NCBI GenBank assembly: GCA_001795385.1
Contig: MGOU01000021.1
Span: 142,149 to 188,815 of the forward strand
Source of the DNA: Clostridiales bacterium GWD2_32_19
GTDB taxonomy: Bacteria > Bacillota > Clostridia > Lachnospirales > UBA12420
Length of the DNA: 46,667 nt
Direction: 5' to 3'
Position numbers and translations under genes: made by a program. The first letter of the stretch is position 1. Each line of letters begins with the position of its first letter. Shown here in pieces: positions 28,928-39,107 of the stretch. The notes below the pieces were generated by a model. That model ran no database searches. It was not told where the DNA came from and saw only the letters and a list, made by a program, of their open reading frames with translations.

Positions 28928-29950
28928 TTATTTTTTCTCATTAGTCAATATAATATGCATATCGCCTGCATTATCTGTGATATTTAAATTAATACCAGAA
29001 ATCTTCAAAATATCTTTTGTGAAATCAATATATTTAGGCAGCAGCTTTGTCTCTAACCATATATTTCCGTTTTCATTAATTTCAGGGCCTAACGGCACTA
29101 TAAACTTTATTTCAAAATTATTTTTAAATATTTCAAAAATTACTTTAATTTTCTTCTTTTCCGTTAAAATATACATATACTCAGTCATTTCATTTATTAT
29201 ATATTTTATCAAACCTGGATTACCTATATATTTAGTATTATCTAATTCTCCCAAAGTCTCTAAATCTATCTTTTGACTTTTCAAAAAACTAATTAGATCT
29301 TTATTTGTATAACTTGAAGTTACAGTAGATAAATTTTCTATATATACCTCATATAATTGTTCTAATGTCATGGCCAAATTTAAAAACTTTTTTTCTTTTT
29401 CAATTGAGAGTAAAAAGTTTAGATTTTTAAAAAATTTAGATAGAATTATTTTTCCATTTTGAATATTTTTTATATTGATTTCATCTACAACTTCATTTGT
29501 TTCTTTTGATTTTTTATACATAGAATTTTCTTTTTTCAACTCTTCTAATTCTTTATTTTTTCTTTTATTAAGCTTTATATAATTAGATGCCGCATCTAAT
29601 GTGTTATGCCATTCCCCGTCTTCCCATGGTTTGAGCATAAACTTGTATAAATCTACATTATTAATTGTTGTAATAACTTGACTTAATTGTGCATATCCCG
29701 AAAGTATTATTTTTATTGTATTAGGATAATCTTCTTCTACTTTTTTTATTAATTGAAGACCCGACATAGCAGGCATTTTCATATCAGCAATTATAATATC
29801 TATGTTATTTTCAGCCATTATCTTCAGAGCCTCTAATCCCGAATTTGCAAAATAACATACATATGGTTCTATAATCATTGCTCTTCTTATGGTATTCAAT
29901 ATATTTTCTTCATCATCAACAAATAGAACTTCCATTTTTTCATCTACCAT
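28928..29950 (-). CDS. Response regulator with unrecognised C-terminal domain, paralogue 1
   Basis: An N-terminal receiver domain (about residues 6-125) has the acidic pair in FVDDEEN, phospho-acceptor Asp in IIIADMKMP, the conserved Ser in LSGYA and Lys in LKPWE. No DNA-binding, HD or GGDEF domain follows. Residues about 165-340 hold two long helices and then an alpha/beta region. The segment GNPGLIKYIINEMTEYMYIL resembles an N-box of a histidine-kinase ATPase domain, but the phospho-His and G-boxes are absent. This could be a degenerate kinase-like output or phosphotransfer module. It is paralogous over its full length to the next gene upstream. Confidence 0.85.
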   Translation of the reverse strand: MVDEKMEVLFVDDEENILNTIRRAMIIEPYVCYFANSGLEALKIMAENNIDIIIADMKMPAMSGLQLIKKVEEDYPNTIKIILSGYAQLSQVITTINNVDLYKFMLKPWEDGEWHNTLDAASNYIKLNKRKNKELEELKKENSMYKKSKETNEVVDEINIKNIQNGKIILSKFFKNLNFLLSIEKEKKFLNLAMTLEQLYEVYIENLSTVTSSYTNKDLISFLKSQKIDLETLGELDNTKYIGNPGLIKYIINEMTEYMYILTEKKKIKVIFEIFKNNFEIKFIVPLGPEINENGNIWLETKLLPKYIDFTKDILKISGINLNITDNAGDMHIILTNEKK

Positions 29951-30035
29951 TATTCATACCCCTTATATTTAGTTTTAAAATCATAAAAGCTGATTTTCAA
30001 TTTCTTATTTTAATAGCAAGTAAAATCTTCTTACT

Positions 30036-31061
30036 TTATTTCTTTTCATTAATCAATATAACCTGTATCTCACTTTCACTATTTGTTATATTTAAATCAA
30101 TACCCGAAAATTTTAATAAATCCTTTGTTAAATCAAGATATTTAGGAAGTAACTTTATTTCCAACGATATACTTTCATCATTTCTAAGTATAAGGTCTAA
30201 TGGTACCTTGAATCTTATTTCAAAATCCTTTTCTAATATGTCTAAACTTACTAGAATTTTCTTATCTCCTGTCAACACATATAAATAATCAGTCATTTCA
30301 CTTATTAGACTTTTTATCAGCCCTACATTTCCTATATAGTTTGTATTAGATGATTCACCAAAAGTTTCTAACTGTATTTTATAGTTTTTTAGAAATTCTA
30401 TTAGGTTTTCATTTATGTAATTTGAAGTAATTGTAGGTAGATTTTCTACATATATCTCATATAATTTTTCTAGTTTGATAGCCAAACCCAAAATATTTCC
30501 TTCATTCTTAATGGAGATTAAAAAGTTCATAATTTTAAAAAACTTAGATGAAATTGTTTTTACATTTCCAATATCATCCCTAGTAATACTCTCCCCTGAT
30601 TGCCTTATATTAATTATCTTTTGGTACATAACACTTTTTGTTTCTAATTCTTCAAATTCTCTGTTTTTGGTTTCAAGAAGTCTTACATAATTAGATGCTT
30701 CTTTTAATGTTTCATACAATTCCTCGTTATTCCATGGTTTTAGCAAAAATTTGTACAAATCAACATTGTTGACCGTTGCAATCACTTGAGCAATTTGTGC
30801 ATATCCTGAAAGTATTATCTTGATTGTATCTGGATAGCTTTCTTTTATTTTCTTCATTAATTCAAGACCCGACATATTAGGCATTTTCATATCACTAACT
30901 ACTATATCTATCTTCTTTTCGTCCATTATTGCCAGAGCCTCTATTCCTGACCTTGCATAATAACATATATAGGGTTCTCTCATCATTGCTCTTCTTATAG
31001 CACTCAATATATTTTCTTCGTCATCTACAAATAGCACCTTCATACTTCTTCTTTCCATCAA
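30036..31061 (-). CDS. Response regulator with unrecognised C-terminal domain, paralogue 2
   Basis: The layout matches the gene at 28928: a receiver domain with FVDDEEN, VVSDMKMPNMSG (phospho-Asp), ILSGYAQ and LLKPWN, then the same unrecognised domain with GNVGLIKSLISEMTDYLYVL. Similarity runs end to end, so the pair arose by tandem duplication. A GGGG stretch lies upstream; the ATG at 31058 or 31043 may be used rather than the TTG at 31061. It follows the receiver-kinase gene by 62 bp, so the three probably form one signalling operon. Confidence 0.85.
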   Translation of the reverse strand: MMERRSMKVLFVDDEENILSAIRRAMMREPYICYYARSGIEALAIMDEKKIDIVVSDMKMPNMSGLELMKKIKESYPDTIKIILSGYAQIAQVIATVNNVDLYKFLLKPWNNEELYETLKEASNYVRLLETKNREFEELETKSVMYQKIINIRQSGESITRDDIGNVKTISSKFFKIMNFLISIKNEGNILGLAIKLEKLYEIYVENLPTITSNYINENLIEFLKNYKIQLETFGESSNTNYIGNVGLIKSLISEMTDYLYVLTGDKKILVSLDILEKDFEIRFKVPLDLILRNDESISLEIKLLPKYLDLTKDLLKFSGIDLNITNSESEIQVILINEKK

Positions 31062-31123
31062 TCATCGCCCCTTTTTTTCAATATCAACATCATAAAAAGC
31101 AAGTTTACCTATCTATATTTCTC

Positions 31124-32398
31124 CTAATTATCTGGTTTAACTTTGATTGGCAGTTTGACGATAAAATTAGTACCTTGACCTAATTTAGTATTTAGCACGA
31201 TCTCGCCTTTATGTTTATTTACTATTATATCATATGATATACTAAGTCCAAGTCCCGTTCCTTCACCAACATTTTTTGTCGTGAAAAACGGGTTAAATAT
31301 CTCACTTTTCACTCTATCTTCGATTCCGGGTCCATCATCTTTTATGGAACAAGCGATATTGTCTAGTTCCTTATAGATTTTAATATATAAATTTCCTTTT
31401 TCAGGTTTTCCTTCAGCTTTTATGGCTTGTATAGCGTTTATTATTATATTTAAAAAGACTTGTACAATTTGATTCCTAACACATCCAACTTCTGGCAGAT
31501 TTTCCCCATATTCTTTGTATATATTTACATAGTATTTAGATTCATTTTTAGCTATTATCAAAGTTTCATCCATTATTTTAGTTATATCCTCTAACCTAAT
31601 TAAATCGTTTTTATCTTGCCTCGAAAAATTTTTAAGAGATTGTACTATCTCAGTAACTCTCTCTAATCCATCAAAAGATTCTTTAAATAATCCATCTATA
31701 TCACTTATAATAAAATCGTATTTTGTTTCCTCTTTTTTAACATCTATATTTTGAATCTTTATAATTATCTCTTTTTCTTGTTCGCTTAAAATTCTTAGCA
31801 TCTTCTCTTTTGTAGAATCTGAAAAAAATTCTTTAATTAATATATCGTATTCTTTTGAAATATTTTTCAAGGTCTCTACATATTTCTTTAAAACATGAAT
31901 ATTACTTTGAACATATCCAATAGGATTATTTATTTCATGTGCAATACCTGCTGCAAGTTCTCCTATAGCAACTAACTTTTCTTTTTGCATTGTAAAAAAT
32001 TGTGCATCTTTTATTTTATTTTGATATTTACACTCTCTTATTGCAACCTTTATCCTAGAAATAAATTCAATCTCATCAATTGGTTTATTTATATAATCTG
32101 TTGCCCCACTTTCTAAGCATTCTCTCAAAACTGCCTTATCATTTATAGATGTAAACATAAGAATACGTATATAATCATTATCTTGATTACTTCTTATTTG
32201 CTTTAAAACTTCTATCCCTGTCATTCCTGACATTACAATATCAAGTATAACTATATTTATTTCATTTTGATTAATAGCCTCTAATGCATCAAGACCATTA
32301 CTAACTAATATTAATTCAACATCAAGACTACTTTTATTAATAATACTTTCAGCAAAAGCCAAGTTAAGTTTAGTATCATCTACAACTAATATTTTCAA
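31124..32398 (-). CDS. Receiver/histidine-kinase hybrid
   Basis: An N-terminal receiver domain (VVDDTKLN, phospho-Asp in VILDIVMSGM, Lys in INKPIDE) is fused to a HisKA dimerisation helix with phospho-accepting His in AGIAHEINNPIGYVQ. A HATPase domain follows with N-box, DDGPGIEDR and GTGLGLSIS. There is no membrane segment or sensor domain, so it is cytoplasmic and probably receives its signal through the receiver or a partner. The start is TTG at 32398 behind GGGGATGG. I infer that it phosphorylates the two response regulators encoded downstream. Confidence 0.93.
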   Translation of the reverse strand: MKILVVDDTKLNLAFAESIINKSSLDVELILVSNGLDALEAINQNEINIVILDIVMSGMTGIEVLKQIRSNQDNDYIRILMFTSINDKAVLRECLESGATDYINKPIDEIEFISRIKVAIRECKYQNKIKDAQFFTMQKEKLVAIGELAAGIAHEINNPIGYVQSNIHVLKKYVETLKNISKEYDILIKEFFSDSTKEKMLRILSEQEKEIIIKIQNIDVKKEETKYDFIISDIDGLFKESFDGLERVTEIVQSLKNFSRQDKNDLIRLEDITKIMDETLIIAKNESKYYVNIYKEYGENLPEVGCVRNQIVQVFLNIIINAIQAIKAEGKPEKGNLYIKIYKELDNIACSIKDDGPGIEDRVKSEIFNPFFTTKNVGEGTGLGLSISYDIIVNKHKGEIVLNTKLGQGTNFIVKLPIKVKPDN

Positions 32399-32510
32399 TA
32401 TACCATCCCCTTTATTTAATACACTCAGCTATTTTGATTTCATTTTATCATACTACCATTTTTTCATTATTTTATCATTTTGTCAAGTGTAATTTAAACT
32501 TTTCTTTATA

Positions 32511-32554
32511 AAAATACAAAAAGCAAGCAAACTTTTGCTTACTTTTTGTATTTT
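32511..32554. terminator. Terminator after the SLH surface-protein gene
   Basis: A long hairpin: AAAATACAAAAAG with AAGCAAA on one side, mirrored by TTTGCTT and CTTTTTGTATTTT. It begins about 12 bp past the stop. Confidence 0.9.
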
Positions 32555-32565
32555 ATTATACTATT

Positions 32566-35500
32566 TTATCTCTCTATTTCTTCTCCAGTAATATCTATGC
32601 TATAACTATGACTTACAGATGCTTCCTGTATATCACCACTTGCCCAATAATATGATGTAACATCCCAATATTGATTACTTATAGTTCTAAGCGGTCCTCT
32701 ATAGTTTACCCTATTTAATATTGTAACTACTTCGGCTCTTGTTATTGCTTGGGTGACATTTTTAGTTACTAAATCACTATCAAGTAACAACTTCAATCTA
32801 TATAATTGCTCTATTTCATTTGCTGCCCAATATGTCCTGATTTGTGGAAAGTGAATAGTTAAAGTTTCTTTATTTGCAACTTCAACTCTTCTGGCTATTA
32901 TTGTTAAAAATTCAGCTTTTGTTATAGGTGCTTCTGGTCTAAATGTTCCGTCATTATATCCTGATAATAATCCTAAATTTGTTGCTGTCATTATTTCATT
33001 ATATCCCCAACATGTTTGTGGAGTTACATCTTTATATCTTGATGGTATTGGGCTATAACTATTGTATGAATTCATAGTTCCATAAGAGTATGTGCTACCA
33101 ACTGAACCTAGGTTAAATATTCTAACTACTGCCGCTGCTAATTCTTGTCTTGTTATCTTATTTTCTGGTCTAAATGTGCCATCTGGGTATCCATACATAT
33201 ATAAATCATGTTGTCCCGATGCATTTCTCTCGTAAATAAAATTTTTAACTTGAGAATCATCTTCTTCATCATTATCTTCATATATTTTTGCTACAAGCAC
33301 TACTTCATCAGTTCCGCTTACATCATCATATTTTAATACTACTTCGTATCTTCCTGTATCATCTTCATCTACTGTTCCTACATCCCAAGTTATCTTTGTA
33401 GTAGTTTTTGTTCCACCATCTGAATCTATTACAGTCATCTTTTTAGGAAATGTCAATGTTATTTCAACATCTTCTAAATCTTCATCTGTCCCATTATAGT
33501 AGTCAACATAATAAGTAATTTTTGTTCCTTCTAGATATTTTATACTATTTTCTTTATTACTTAGCTCTACTTTCAATCCTGTTATATCTGAGTTTATGTC
33601 ATCATCTATATCCTCATCATCATCTTCTTCAACGACTTTGACATCTATAGAATCTTTCTTTGTTATTCCATCTTCTTCATATGTTGCAGTTATAGTTACA
33701 GTTCCTTCGTCGTCACCGCTTTTTACTTTATAGCTTGATGTAATATAAGCTACATCTTCATCTTCTGATTCGAATTCAACATCTTCTGTTACATAGTCTG
33801 TAGTATCATCGTTATAATATGCTTTTACTTTTAAAGTGTCTCCATATTCTCCAAAACCTACTATAGTCTCCTTCTCGCCAGGTATAATTTCTATTTTTGT
33901 TAGTTCTACTATACCTTCTGGTATATCTTCGTCATCTATATCCTCATCATCTATAACTTTTACATATATAGACTCATACTTTGTAATACCACCTTCTGTA
34001 TAAGTAACTTCTATATATGTATTACCTTCTTTAACTCCACTCTTTAATCTATAAGTAAGCTCATTGACTGTTGCAATACTTGAATTTACACTGTCATAAA
34101 TTGAAGCATTTGTTACATCTTTTCTACTTCCATTATCATATACAGCTGTTACTGTAACTGGTACTGAAATTGTATTAAGACCATATATTGTTTTTTGTGT
34201 TGGTGTAACTTCTATTCCCTTTAATATCCCTGTATTATTACCTGTTGGACATACAATTACATTAACTGTATCGGTAGAAGTTCTTCCACCTTCTATATAT
34301 GTAACTGTTATTATAGCTGTTCCTGCTATACTACCACTCTTTGCATAGTAAGTTGAGTTTATGGTTGCTATAGAATCATTTGAACTATTATAGCTTGATG
34401 AACTCGTTACCGTTCTTGTAGTTCCGTCTGAATAATTTGCAACTACTGTTAATCTATTTCCTGTAACCCCATATCCTGTTATTGTTTGTGTACTTGGTGT
34501 TGCTGTTATACTTTGGAGGGTTGCATCTTGCTGGCCTTCTTCTACTATTACTCTTACAGTAGTGGATTTTGTTACTCCATCCGTATAATTTATTGTTATA
34601 GTAGCCGTTCCTGCAGTGTTTCCACTCTTTGCATAGTAAGTTGAGTTTATGGTTGCTATAGAATCATTTGAACTATTATAACTTGATGAACTTGTTACAG
34701 TTCTTGTAGTTCCGTCTGAATAGTTTGCTACTACTGTTAATCTATTTCCTGTAACTCCATATCCTGTTATTGTTTGTGTACTTGGTGTTGCTGTTATACT
34801 TTGTAGTGTTGCTGCTTGGGTATTATCAATTACTGTTACACTAGCTGTAGTAGATTTTGTTACACCATCCGTATATCTAACTGTTATAGTGGCTGTTCCT
34901 ACTGTATTTCCACTTATTGCATAACAAATTGAGTTTATAGTTGTTATGCTGTTGTTTGAACTTGTATAGTTTGCCGAACTTGTTACTGTTCTTTTTGTTC
35001 CATCTGAGTAGTTTGCAACTACTGCTAATCTATCTCCCATAACTCCAAATCCTTTTATTGTTTGTGTACTTGGGGTTACTGTTATACTATCTAGGGTTAC
35101 ATCTTGATTTGGTTGATCATCGTCATCATCTCCATCATCTTCTGTTACTATTACTCTAGCTGTAGTAGATCTTGTTACACCATCTGTATATCTCACTGTT
35201 ATAGTAGCTGTTCCTGCTGTACTTCCACTCTTTGGATAACAAATTGAATTTATGGTTGCTATACTGTTATTTGAACTTATATAGCTTGCTGAACTTGTTA
35301 CTGTTCTTTTTGTTCCATCTGAGTAGTTTGCAACTACTTCTAACCTATCCCCCGTAACTCCAAATCCAGTTATTGTTTGTGTGTTTGGCGTTACTATTAT
35401 ACTATCTAGGGTTACATCTTGATTTGGTTGATCATCGTCATCTTCATCATCTTCTTCTTCCACGATTACTTTAGCTGTAGTAGATCTTGTTACACCATCT

Positions 35501-36720
35501 GTATATTGGACAGTTATGGTAGCTGTTCCTACTCTACTACCACTTTTCGCATAACAAATTGAGTTTATTGTTGCTATTGAGCTATCTGAACTTATATATT
35601 TCGCTGAACTTGTTACTGTTGTTTTTGTTCCATCTGAGTAGTTTGCAACTACTGCTAATCTATCTCCCATAATGCCAAATCCTGTTATTGTTTGGTTACT
35701 TGGTGTTACTGTTATACTTAAAAGTGCTTTTGATGTGGTATTATTAACAACATCTACCTTAAGAGAATCAGTTCTTTTAATACCATTCTCAGTATAATTA
35801 GCATCCATTATTATACCACCTGTATTAGCTCCACTATGCAAGTATCCATCACTAGCTGAATAATAAACTACATTTGAAGCAGGTGATATAATTGCTGTAT
35901 TACTATTGTTTGTAACATCAGAAGTTTGACCATTTGTATAATATGCTGTAACTTTAACCTTTTGATTTGTATATGTGCTATTTGTAGTCATATTAACCGC
36001 TTTAGGTGTTACTGCTATATGATCAAGTGTCCTTACTGTTGTTGATGCCCTATATACTGCACTATCTGGAGTTAACATATCATATACTCTCTGTGCGTTA
36101 GGGGTATGAGGCGTACTTGGACCATTTCCATATACAACCCCATCATATTTTGCAGCATCAGCTACCGATTGCAATGTTACTTGCGTAAAGTATCCATTTT
36201 TAGGTAAACCAGCACTTGAAGCATATGTACTACTCCTCACCGATAATAAAGGTCTTACATAAACTTCTATTTGATATGATATACTAAATGTATAAGTATA
36301 TGCATCTTTAGAGGTACCTCCATTATTGATGGAATCTATTACACCTTGAATAAGACTATCTACTGTAGAATTTGTAGATGAGCTTGCCTTCATATTAGAC
36401 AATATACCCGGTATAGATGGATTACCCATTATTGCGAAATTGTCACTTTTAAAAGTTGGAGAAAGTGGCTCTGCAAATAAACTGTTTGTTGTAGTTTTTG
36501 AAAGCATTAGTCCTGAGTTCGCTCCGTCGTTACGTTGTATGTTAAAATACTGTCTTATTGCTATACCACTCCAAGTTGATTCAGTATTAGATCCTCCAGA
36601 TATATTTCCAGGATTATAAGTACCTCCTATTATTAATGCGTAGCTACTTGATATCTGCATTAATAACATAACTGCTATTAATAGTATTGATATTGTAATA
36701 TTTCCTAATTTTCTTTTCAT
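32566..36720 (-). CDS. S-layer-homology surface protein with tandem Ig-like repeats
   Basis: A 1384-residue secreted protein. The signal peptide is residues 1-29 (hydrophobic core, then SSSYA). A unique N-terminal region runs to about residue 235. It is followed by about eight bacterial Ig-like (BIG2-type) repeats, marked by ITVTPSTQTITGFG and VVANYSDGTKRTVTSS. Asp/Glu-rich linkers (such as EEEDDEDDDDQPNQ) separate some repeats. A further beta domain (about 1060-1165) precedes three C-terminal SLH domains (GYPDGTFRPENKITRQE, GYNDGTFRPEAPITKAE, and a degenerate third) that should bind pyruvylated secondary cell-wall polymer. The repeats may hold a binding tip away from the wall. It has its own promoter and terminator. 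Confidence 0.94.
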   Translation of the reverse strand: MKRKLGNITISILLIAVMLLMQISSSYALIIGGTYNPGNISGGSNTESTWSGIAIRQYFNIQRNDGANSGLMLSKTTTNSLFAEPLSPTFKSDNFAIMGNPSIPGILSNMKASSSTNSTVDSLIQGVIDSINNGGTSKDAYTYTFSISYQIEVYVRPLLSVRSSTYASSAGLPKNGYFTQVTLQSVADAAKYDGVVYGNGPSTPHTPNAQRVYDMLTPDSAVYRASTTVRTLDHIAVTPKAVNMTTNSTYTNQKVKVTAYYTNGQTSDVTNNSNTAIISPASNVVYYSASDGYLHSGANTGGIIMDANYTENGIKRTDSLKVDVVNNTTSKALLSITVTPSNQTITGFGIMGDRLAVVANYSDGTKTTVTSSAKYISSDSSIATINSICYAKSGSRVGTATITVQYTDGVTRSTTAKVIVEEEDDEDDDDQPNQDVTLDSIIVTPNTQTITGFGVTGDRLEVVANYSDGTKRTVTSSASYISSNNSIATINSICYPKSGSTAGTATITVRYTDGVTRSTTARVIVTEDDGDDDDDQPNQDVTLDSITVTPSTQTIKGFGVMGDRLAVVANYSDGTKRTVTSSANYTSSNNSITTINSICYAISGNTVGTATITVRYTDGVTKSTTASVTVIDNTQAATLQSITATPSTQTITGYGVTGNRLTVVANYSDGTTRTVTSSSSYNSSNDSIATINSTYYAKSGNTAGTATITINYTDGVTKSTTVRVIVEEGQQDATLQSITATPSTQTITGYGVTGNRLTVVANYSDGTTRTVTSSSSYNSSNDSIATINSTYYAKSGSIAGTAIITVTYIEGGRTSTDTVNVIVCPTGNNTGILKGIEVTPTQKTIYGLNTISVPVTVTAVYDNGSRKDVTNASIYDSVNSSIATVNELTYRLKSGVKEGNTYIEVTYTEGGITKYESIYVKVIDDEDIDDEDIPEGIVELTKIEIIPGEKETIVGFGEYGDTLKVKAYYNDDTTDYVTEDVEFESEDEDVAYITSSYKVKSGDDEGTVTITATYEEDGITKKDSIDVKVVEEDDDEDIDDDINSDITGLKVELSNKENSIKYLEGTKITYYVDYYNGTDEDLEDVEITLTFPKKMTVIDSDGGTKTTTKITWDVGTVDEDDTGRYEVVLKYDDVSGTDEVVLVAKIYEDNDEEDDSQVKNFIYERNASGQHDLYMYGYPDGTFRPENKITRQELAAAVVRIFNLGSVGSTYSYGTMNSYNSYSPIPSRYKDVTPQTCWGYNEIMTATNLGLLSGYNDGTFRPEAPITKAEFLTIIARRVEVANKETLTIHFPQIRTYWAANEIEQLYRLKLLLDSDLVTKNVTQAITRAEVVTILNRVNYRGPLRTISNQYWDVTSYYWASGDIQEASVSHSYSIDITGEEIER
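34240..35720 (-). repeat. Tandem DNA repeats coding the Ig-like units
   Basis: Four to five consecutive units of roughly 285-300 bp. The best pair is offset by exactly 288 bp (96 codons), and its two repeats share 55 consecutive identical residues at the start. Other units differ mainly in linker length and acidity. The near-identity indicates recent duplication or gene conversion. Confidence 0.8.
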
Positions 36721-36766
36721 ATTTACCCTCCTGTTGTGATCTGTAATATAAACAATAACTGTTGAT

Positions 36767-36795
36767 ATATTACCATATTTTTACACTCGTGTCAA
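36767..36795 (-). promoter_or_regulatory. Promoter of the SLH surface-protein gene
   Basis: On the minus strand TTGACA (36795-36790), 17 bp and TAATAT (36772-36767). The spacer shares TGTAAAAATATGGT with the promoter at 10608-10636. Confidence 0.85.
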
Positions 36796-36837
36796 CTATA
36801 TTTTACATTTTTCTTACACATTTGTTATTCTTTATTT

Positions 36838-36867
36838 AAAATAAGCTCCCTGTAGAGAGCTTATTTT
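36838..36867. terminator. Terminator after ackA
   Basis: AAAATAAGCTC and GAGCTTATTTT pair around an eight-base loop, 28 bp past the ackA stop. Confidence 0.9.
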
Positions 36868-36895
36868 GAACGATACATTTTTATGTTTATATTTG

Positions 36896-38092
36896 TTATT
36901 TATTATCTACTACCTCTTTAGTATCTCTTGCTATTGTAAGCTCCTCATTAGTTGGTACCACCATTACCTTTATTTTGCTGTTGGATGTAGATATTTCTCT
37001 TAGTTTTCCTCTGCATGAATTAGCTTCTTTGTCTATTGTTATTCCTAAAAATTGTAGGTATTCACAAATTTTTTCTCTGACTCCTATATCATTTTCCCCT
37101 ACTCCGGCAGTGAATGCTATTACATCTACCCCATTCATAGCGGCAACATATGCTCCTATATATTTTACTACTTCATACTCAAACATATCTATTGAAACCT
37201 TTGCTCTTTCATTTCCCTCTTCTATTGCCTTTTCTATGTCTCTCATATCACTAGATATGCCTGAGACTCCAAGCAAACCAGACTTTTGATTAAGAATAGT
37301 GTCAATTTGTTCTATTGTCAAACCTTCTTTATCATGCAAATACTTGATGATTGCAGGATCTATGTCACCACATCTTGTCCCCATCATTAACCCTTCGAGC
37401 GGGGTAAATCCCATGGAAGTATCCTGAACTTTTCCTTTATTTATAGCACAAACACTTGCACCATTACCTAAGTGACATGATATTATCTTAAGGTCATTTA
37501 TGCTTTTATTAAGCGTTTCTCCTACTTTACTCGCTATATACTTATGAGATGTACCATGAAATCCATATCTTCTAACTCCATATTTTTCGTAATATTCATA
37601 TGGTAATGCATATAAATATGCTACTTTTTCCATAGTTTGATGAAATGCTGTATCAAAAACTGCAACCATAGGAACATTTGAAAGTATTTTCTCGCACTCC
37701 AAAACACCTGTTAAATTAGCTGGATTATGAAGTGGTGCAAGAGGAATAAATTTTTTAATAGCTTCTTTTACATCAGCATCTATAATAACTGATTTATTAA
37801 AACTTTCTCCCCCATGAACAACTCTATGTCCTACTGCATCTATCTCATTTATATCACTTATTACACCATTCTCTTTATCTGTTAATAATTCTATCATGAA
37901 CTGTATCGCTTCTTTATGGTTATTTAACTGTTTATATATTGTTTTCGAATCACCATTCGCTTGATGATTTGTAAATGTACCCTCTATACCAACTTTTTCT
38001 GCATATCCTTTTGCTAGAACTACTTCTGTTTCCATATCTAATAGCTGATATTTTAAGGATGAACTACCACAATTGACAACTAAAACTTTCAT
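36896..38092 (-). CDS. ackA: Acetate kinase
   Basis: Converts acetyl phosphate and ADP to acetate and ATP, a main energy step in fermenting Clostridia. Family motifs are clear: NCGSSSLKYQ at the N-terminus, HRVVHGGE, FDTAFHQTM, GFHGTSHKY, SCHLGNGASV and FTAGVGEND. The length of 398 residues is normal. AAAGGAGAA precedes the ATG. Its partner pta usually lies next to it, but here it is about 4.7 kb upstream with a nucleotide-metabolism cassette between them. Confidence 0.98.
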   Translation of the reverse strand: MKVLVVNCGSSSLKYQLLDMETEVVLAKGYAEKVGIEGTFTNHQANGDSKTIYKQLNNHKEAIQFMIELLTDKENGVISDINEIDAVGHRVVHGGESFNKSVIIDADVKEAIKKFIPLAPLHNPANLTGVLECEKILSNVPMVAVFDTAFHQTMEKVAYLYALPYEYYEKYGVRRYGFHGTSHKYIASKVGETLNKSINDLKIISCHLGNGASVCAINKGKVQDTSMGFTPLEGLMMGTRCGDIDPAIIKYLHDKEGLTIEQIDTILNQKSGLLGVSGISSDMRDIEKAIEEGNERAKVSIDMFEYEVVKYIGAYVAAMNGVDVIAFTAGVGENDIGVREKICEYLQFLGITIDKEANSCRGKLREISTSNSKIKVMVVPTNEELTIARDTKEVVDNK

Positions 38093-38473
38093 ACATTTCT
38101 CCTTTTTTAATTTGAATTGTGTTAAAACCTACGATATACTACTCTTTCCACACTTGTTTTTTATTAACATACTCGCTAAATCGTCTTCGTGAAGCCAATT
38201 AGCATAGGTGTTTTCTAAGCTAGTAATAAAATTTCTTTATATGAGTGTAATGAAGCATTCCCTTGCATTAACATTAATTTACACAAATATAAAGATTTCT
38301 ACTAGTATTTACATTAGCATCAATTAATAAACCCACAAAAACTATGAGTTATTACTTTAATCAAGAGATTGCTTCGTTACACGCAACTATTTTTTTCAAA
38401 TAATCCATTTTACTCCCGTTAGTGGCTTATTATTCTTTAACATTCACTGACTTCTATAATTTAATTTTGGAAT
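38093..38473. other. Gene-free stretch with decayed repeat pieces
   Basis: I see no ORF with a ribosome site on either strand. A CGCTAAATCGTCTTCGTGAAGCC stretch near 38173 and AGAGATTGCTTCGTTACACGCAAC near 38365 resemble the two inner arms of the composite repeat, separated by unrelated sequence. The ackA promoter must lie here but is not obvious. Confidence 0.5.
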
Positions 38474-39061
38474 TTAAATCTTTTTTTGAGTTATAACATT
38501 TATCCACCTTGTATCTCTTCCTGGATATGTATCTCCTGAAATCCATACTTCTTTAACATTATTGCCAGGAATACTATCCAGCAATTTTATTAATGTTTCC
38601 TCTGTATAAAAATTAAAAAATCTACCATCTATAATTTCTTCCTTATTACCGTATTTAAAAGTTAAATAAAATACACCATTACTTTTAAGTGCATCAAAAC
38701 ACTTTTCCAAAATATATTTAATTTCATCTTTTTTTATATGCATCATACCCGCACTAAAGATTGCATCAAATTGTTCTTTATATTTCATATCTCTCATGTC
38801 CATTACTTCAACCTTTAGACCTGTATATATTTCAGTAAGTTTTGCTAAATTTTCACTATAATCCAGTGGTGTAACATTATAACCTTGCTCATTAAAATAT
38901 TTACTATCTCTACCGCTTCCGCAACCTAAATCTAATATACTATCTCCTTGTTTTAGATATTTTTCGAACACACTAGTTATACTACTAAAATCAATACAAT
39001 AAGTATTATCAAAATATTGTTTAGCATTATTTTCATAATATTCTTTAGTTATATCAGTCAT
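38474..39061 (-). CDS. Class I SAM-dependent methyltransferase
   Basis: A 195-residue methyltransferase with motif I ILDLGCGSGRDSKYF, an acidic residue after the second strand (VTPLDYSEN) and a motif IV-like FDAIFSAGMMHI. It is of the small-molecule type; the substrate is unknown. It resembles generic methyltransferases of the tellurite-resistance or ubiquinone-type group and has no DNA-methylase motif. TAAGGAG precedes the ATG. It is the last gene of the nucleotide cassette, 46 bp after the pyrophosphohydrolase gene, and may be functionally unrelated. Confidence 0.88.
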   Translation of the reverse strand: MTDITKEYYENNAKQYFDNTYCIDFSSITSVFEKYLKQGDSILDLGCGSGRDSKYFNEQGYNVTPLDYSENLAKLTEIYTGLKVEVMDMRDMKYKEQFDAIFSAGMMHIKKDEIKYILEKCFDALKSNGVFYLTFKYGNKEEIIDGRFFNFYTEETLIKLLDSIPGNNVKEVWISGDTYPGRDTRWINVITQKKI

Positions 39062-39107
39062 AAACTTTCTCCTTATATGTTATATTAAATATATCATCTA
39101 CTAACAA

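Noticed and set aside
34240-35720. CRISPR-like array
   Set aside because: The units are about 288 bp, coding and contiguous, with no short repeat/spacer pattern.
38239-38325. Short plus-strand ORF in the gap after ackA
   Set aside because: Only 28 codons, no ribosome site and no recognisable motif.
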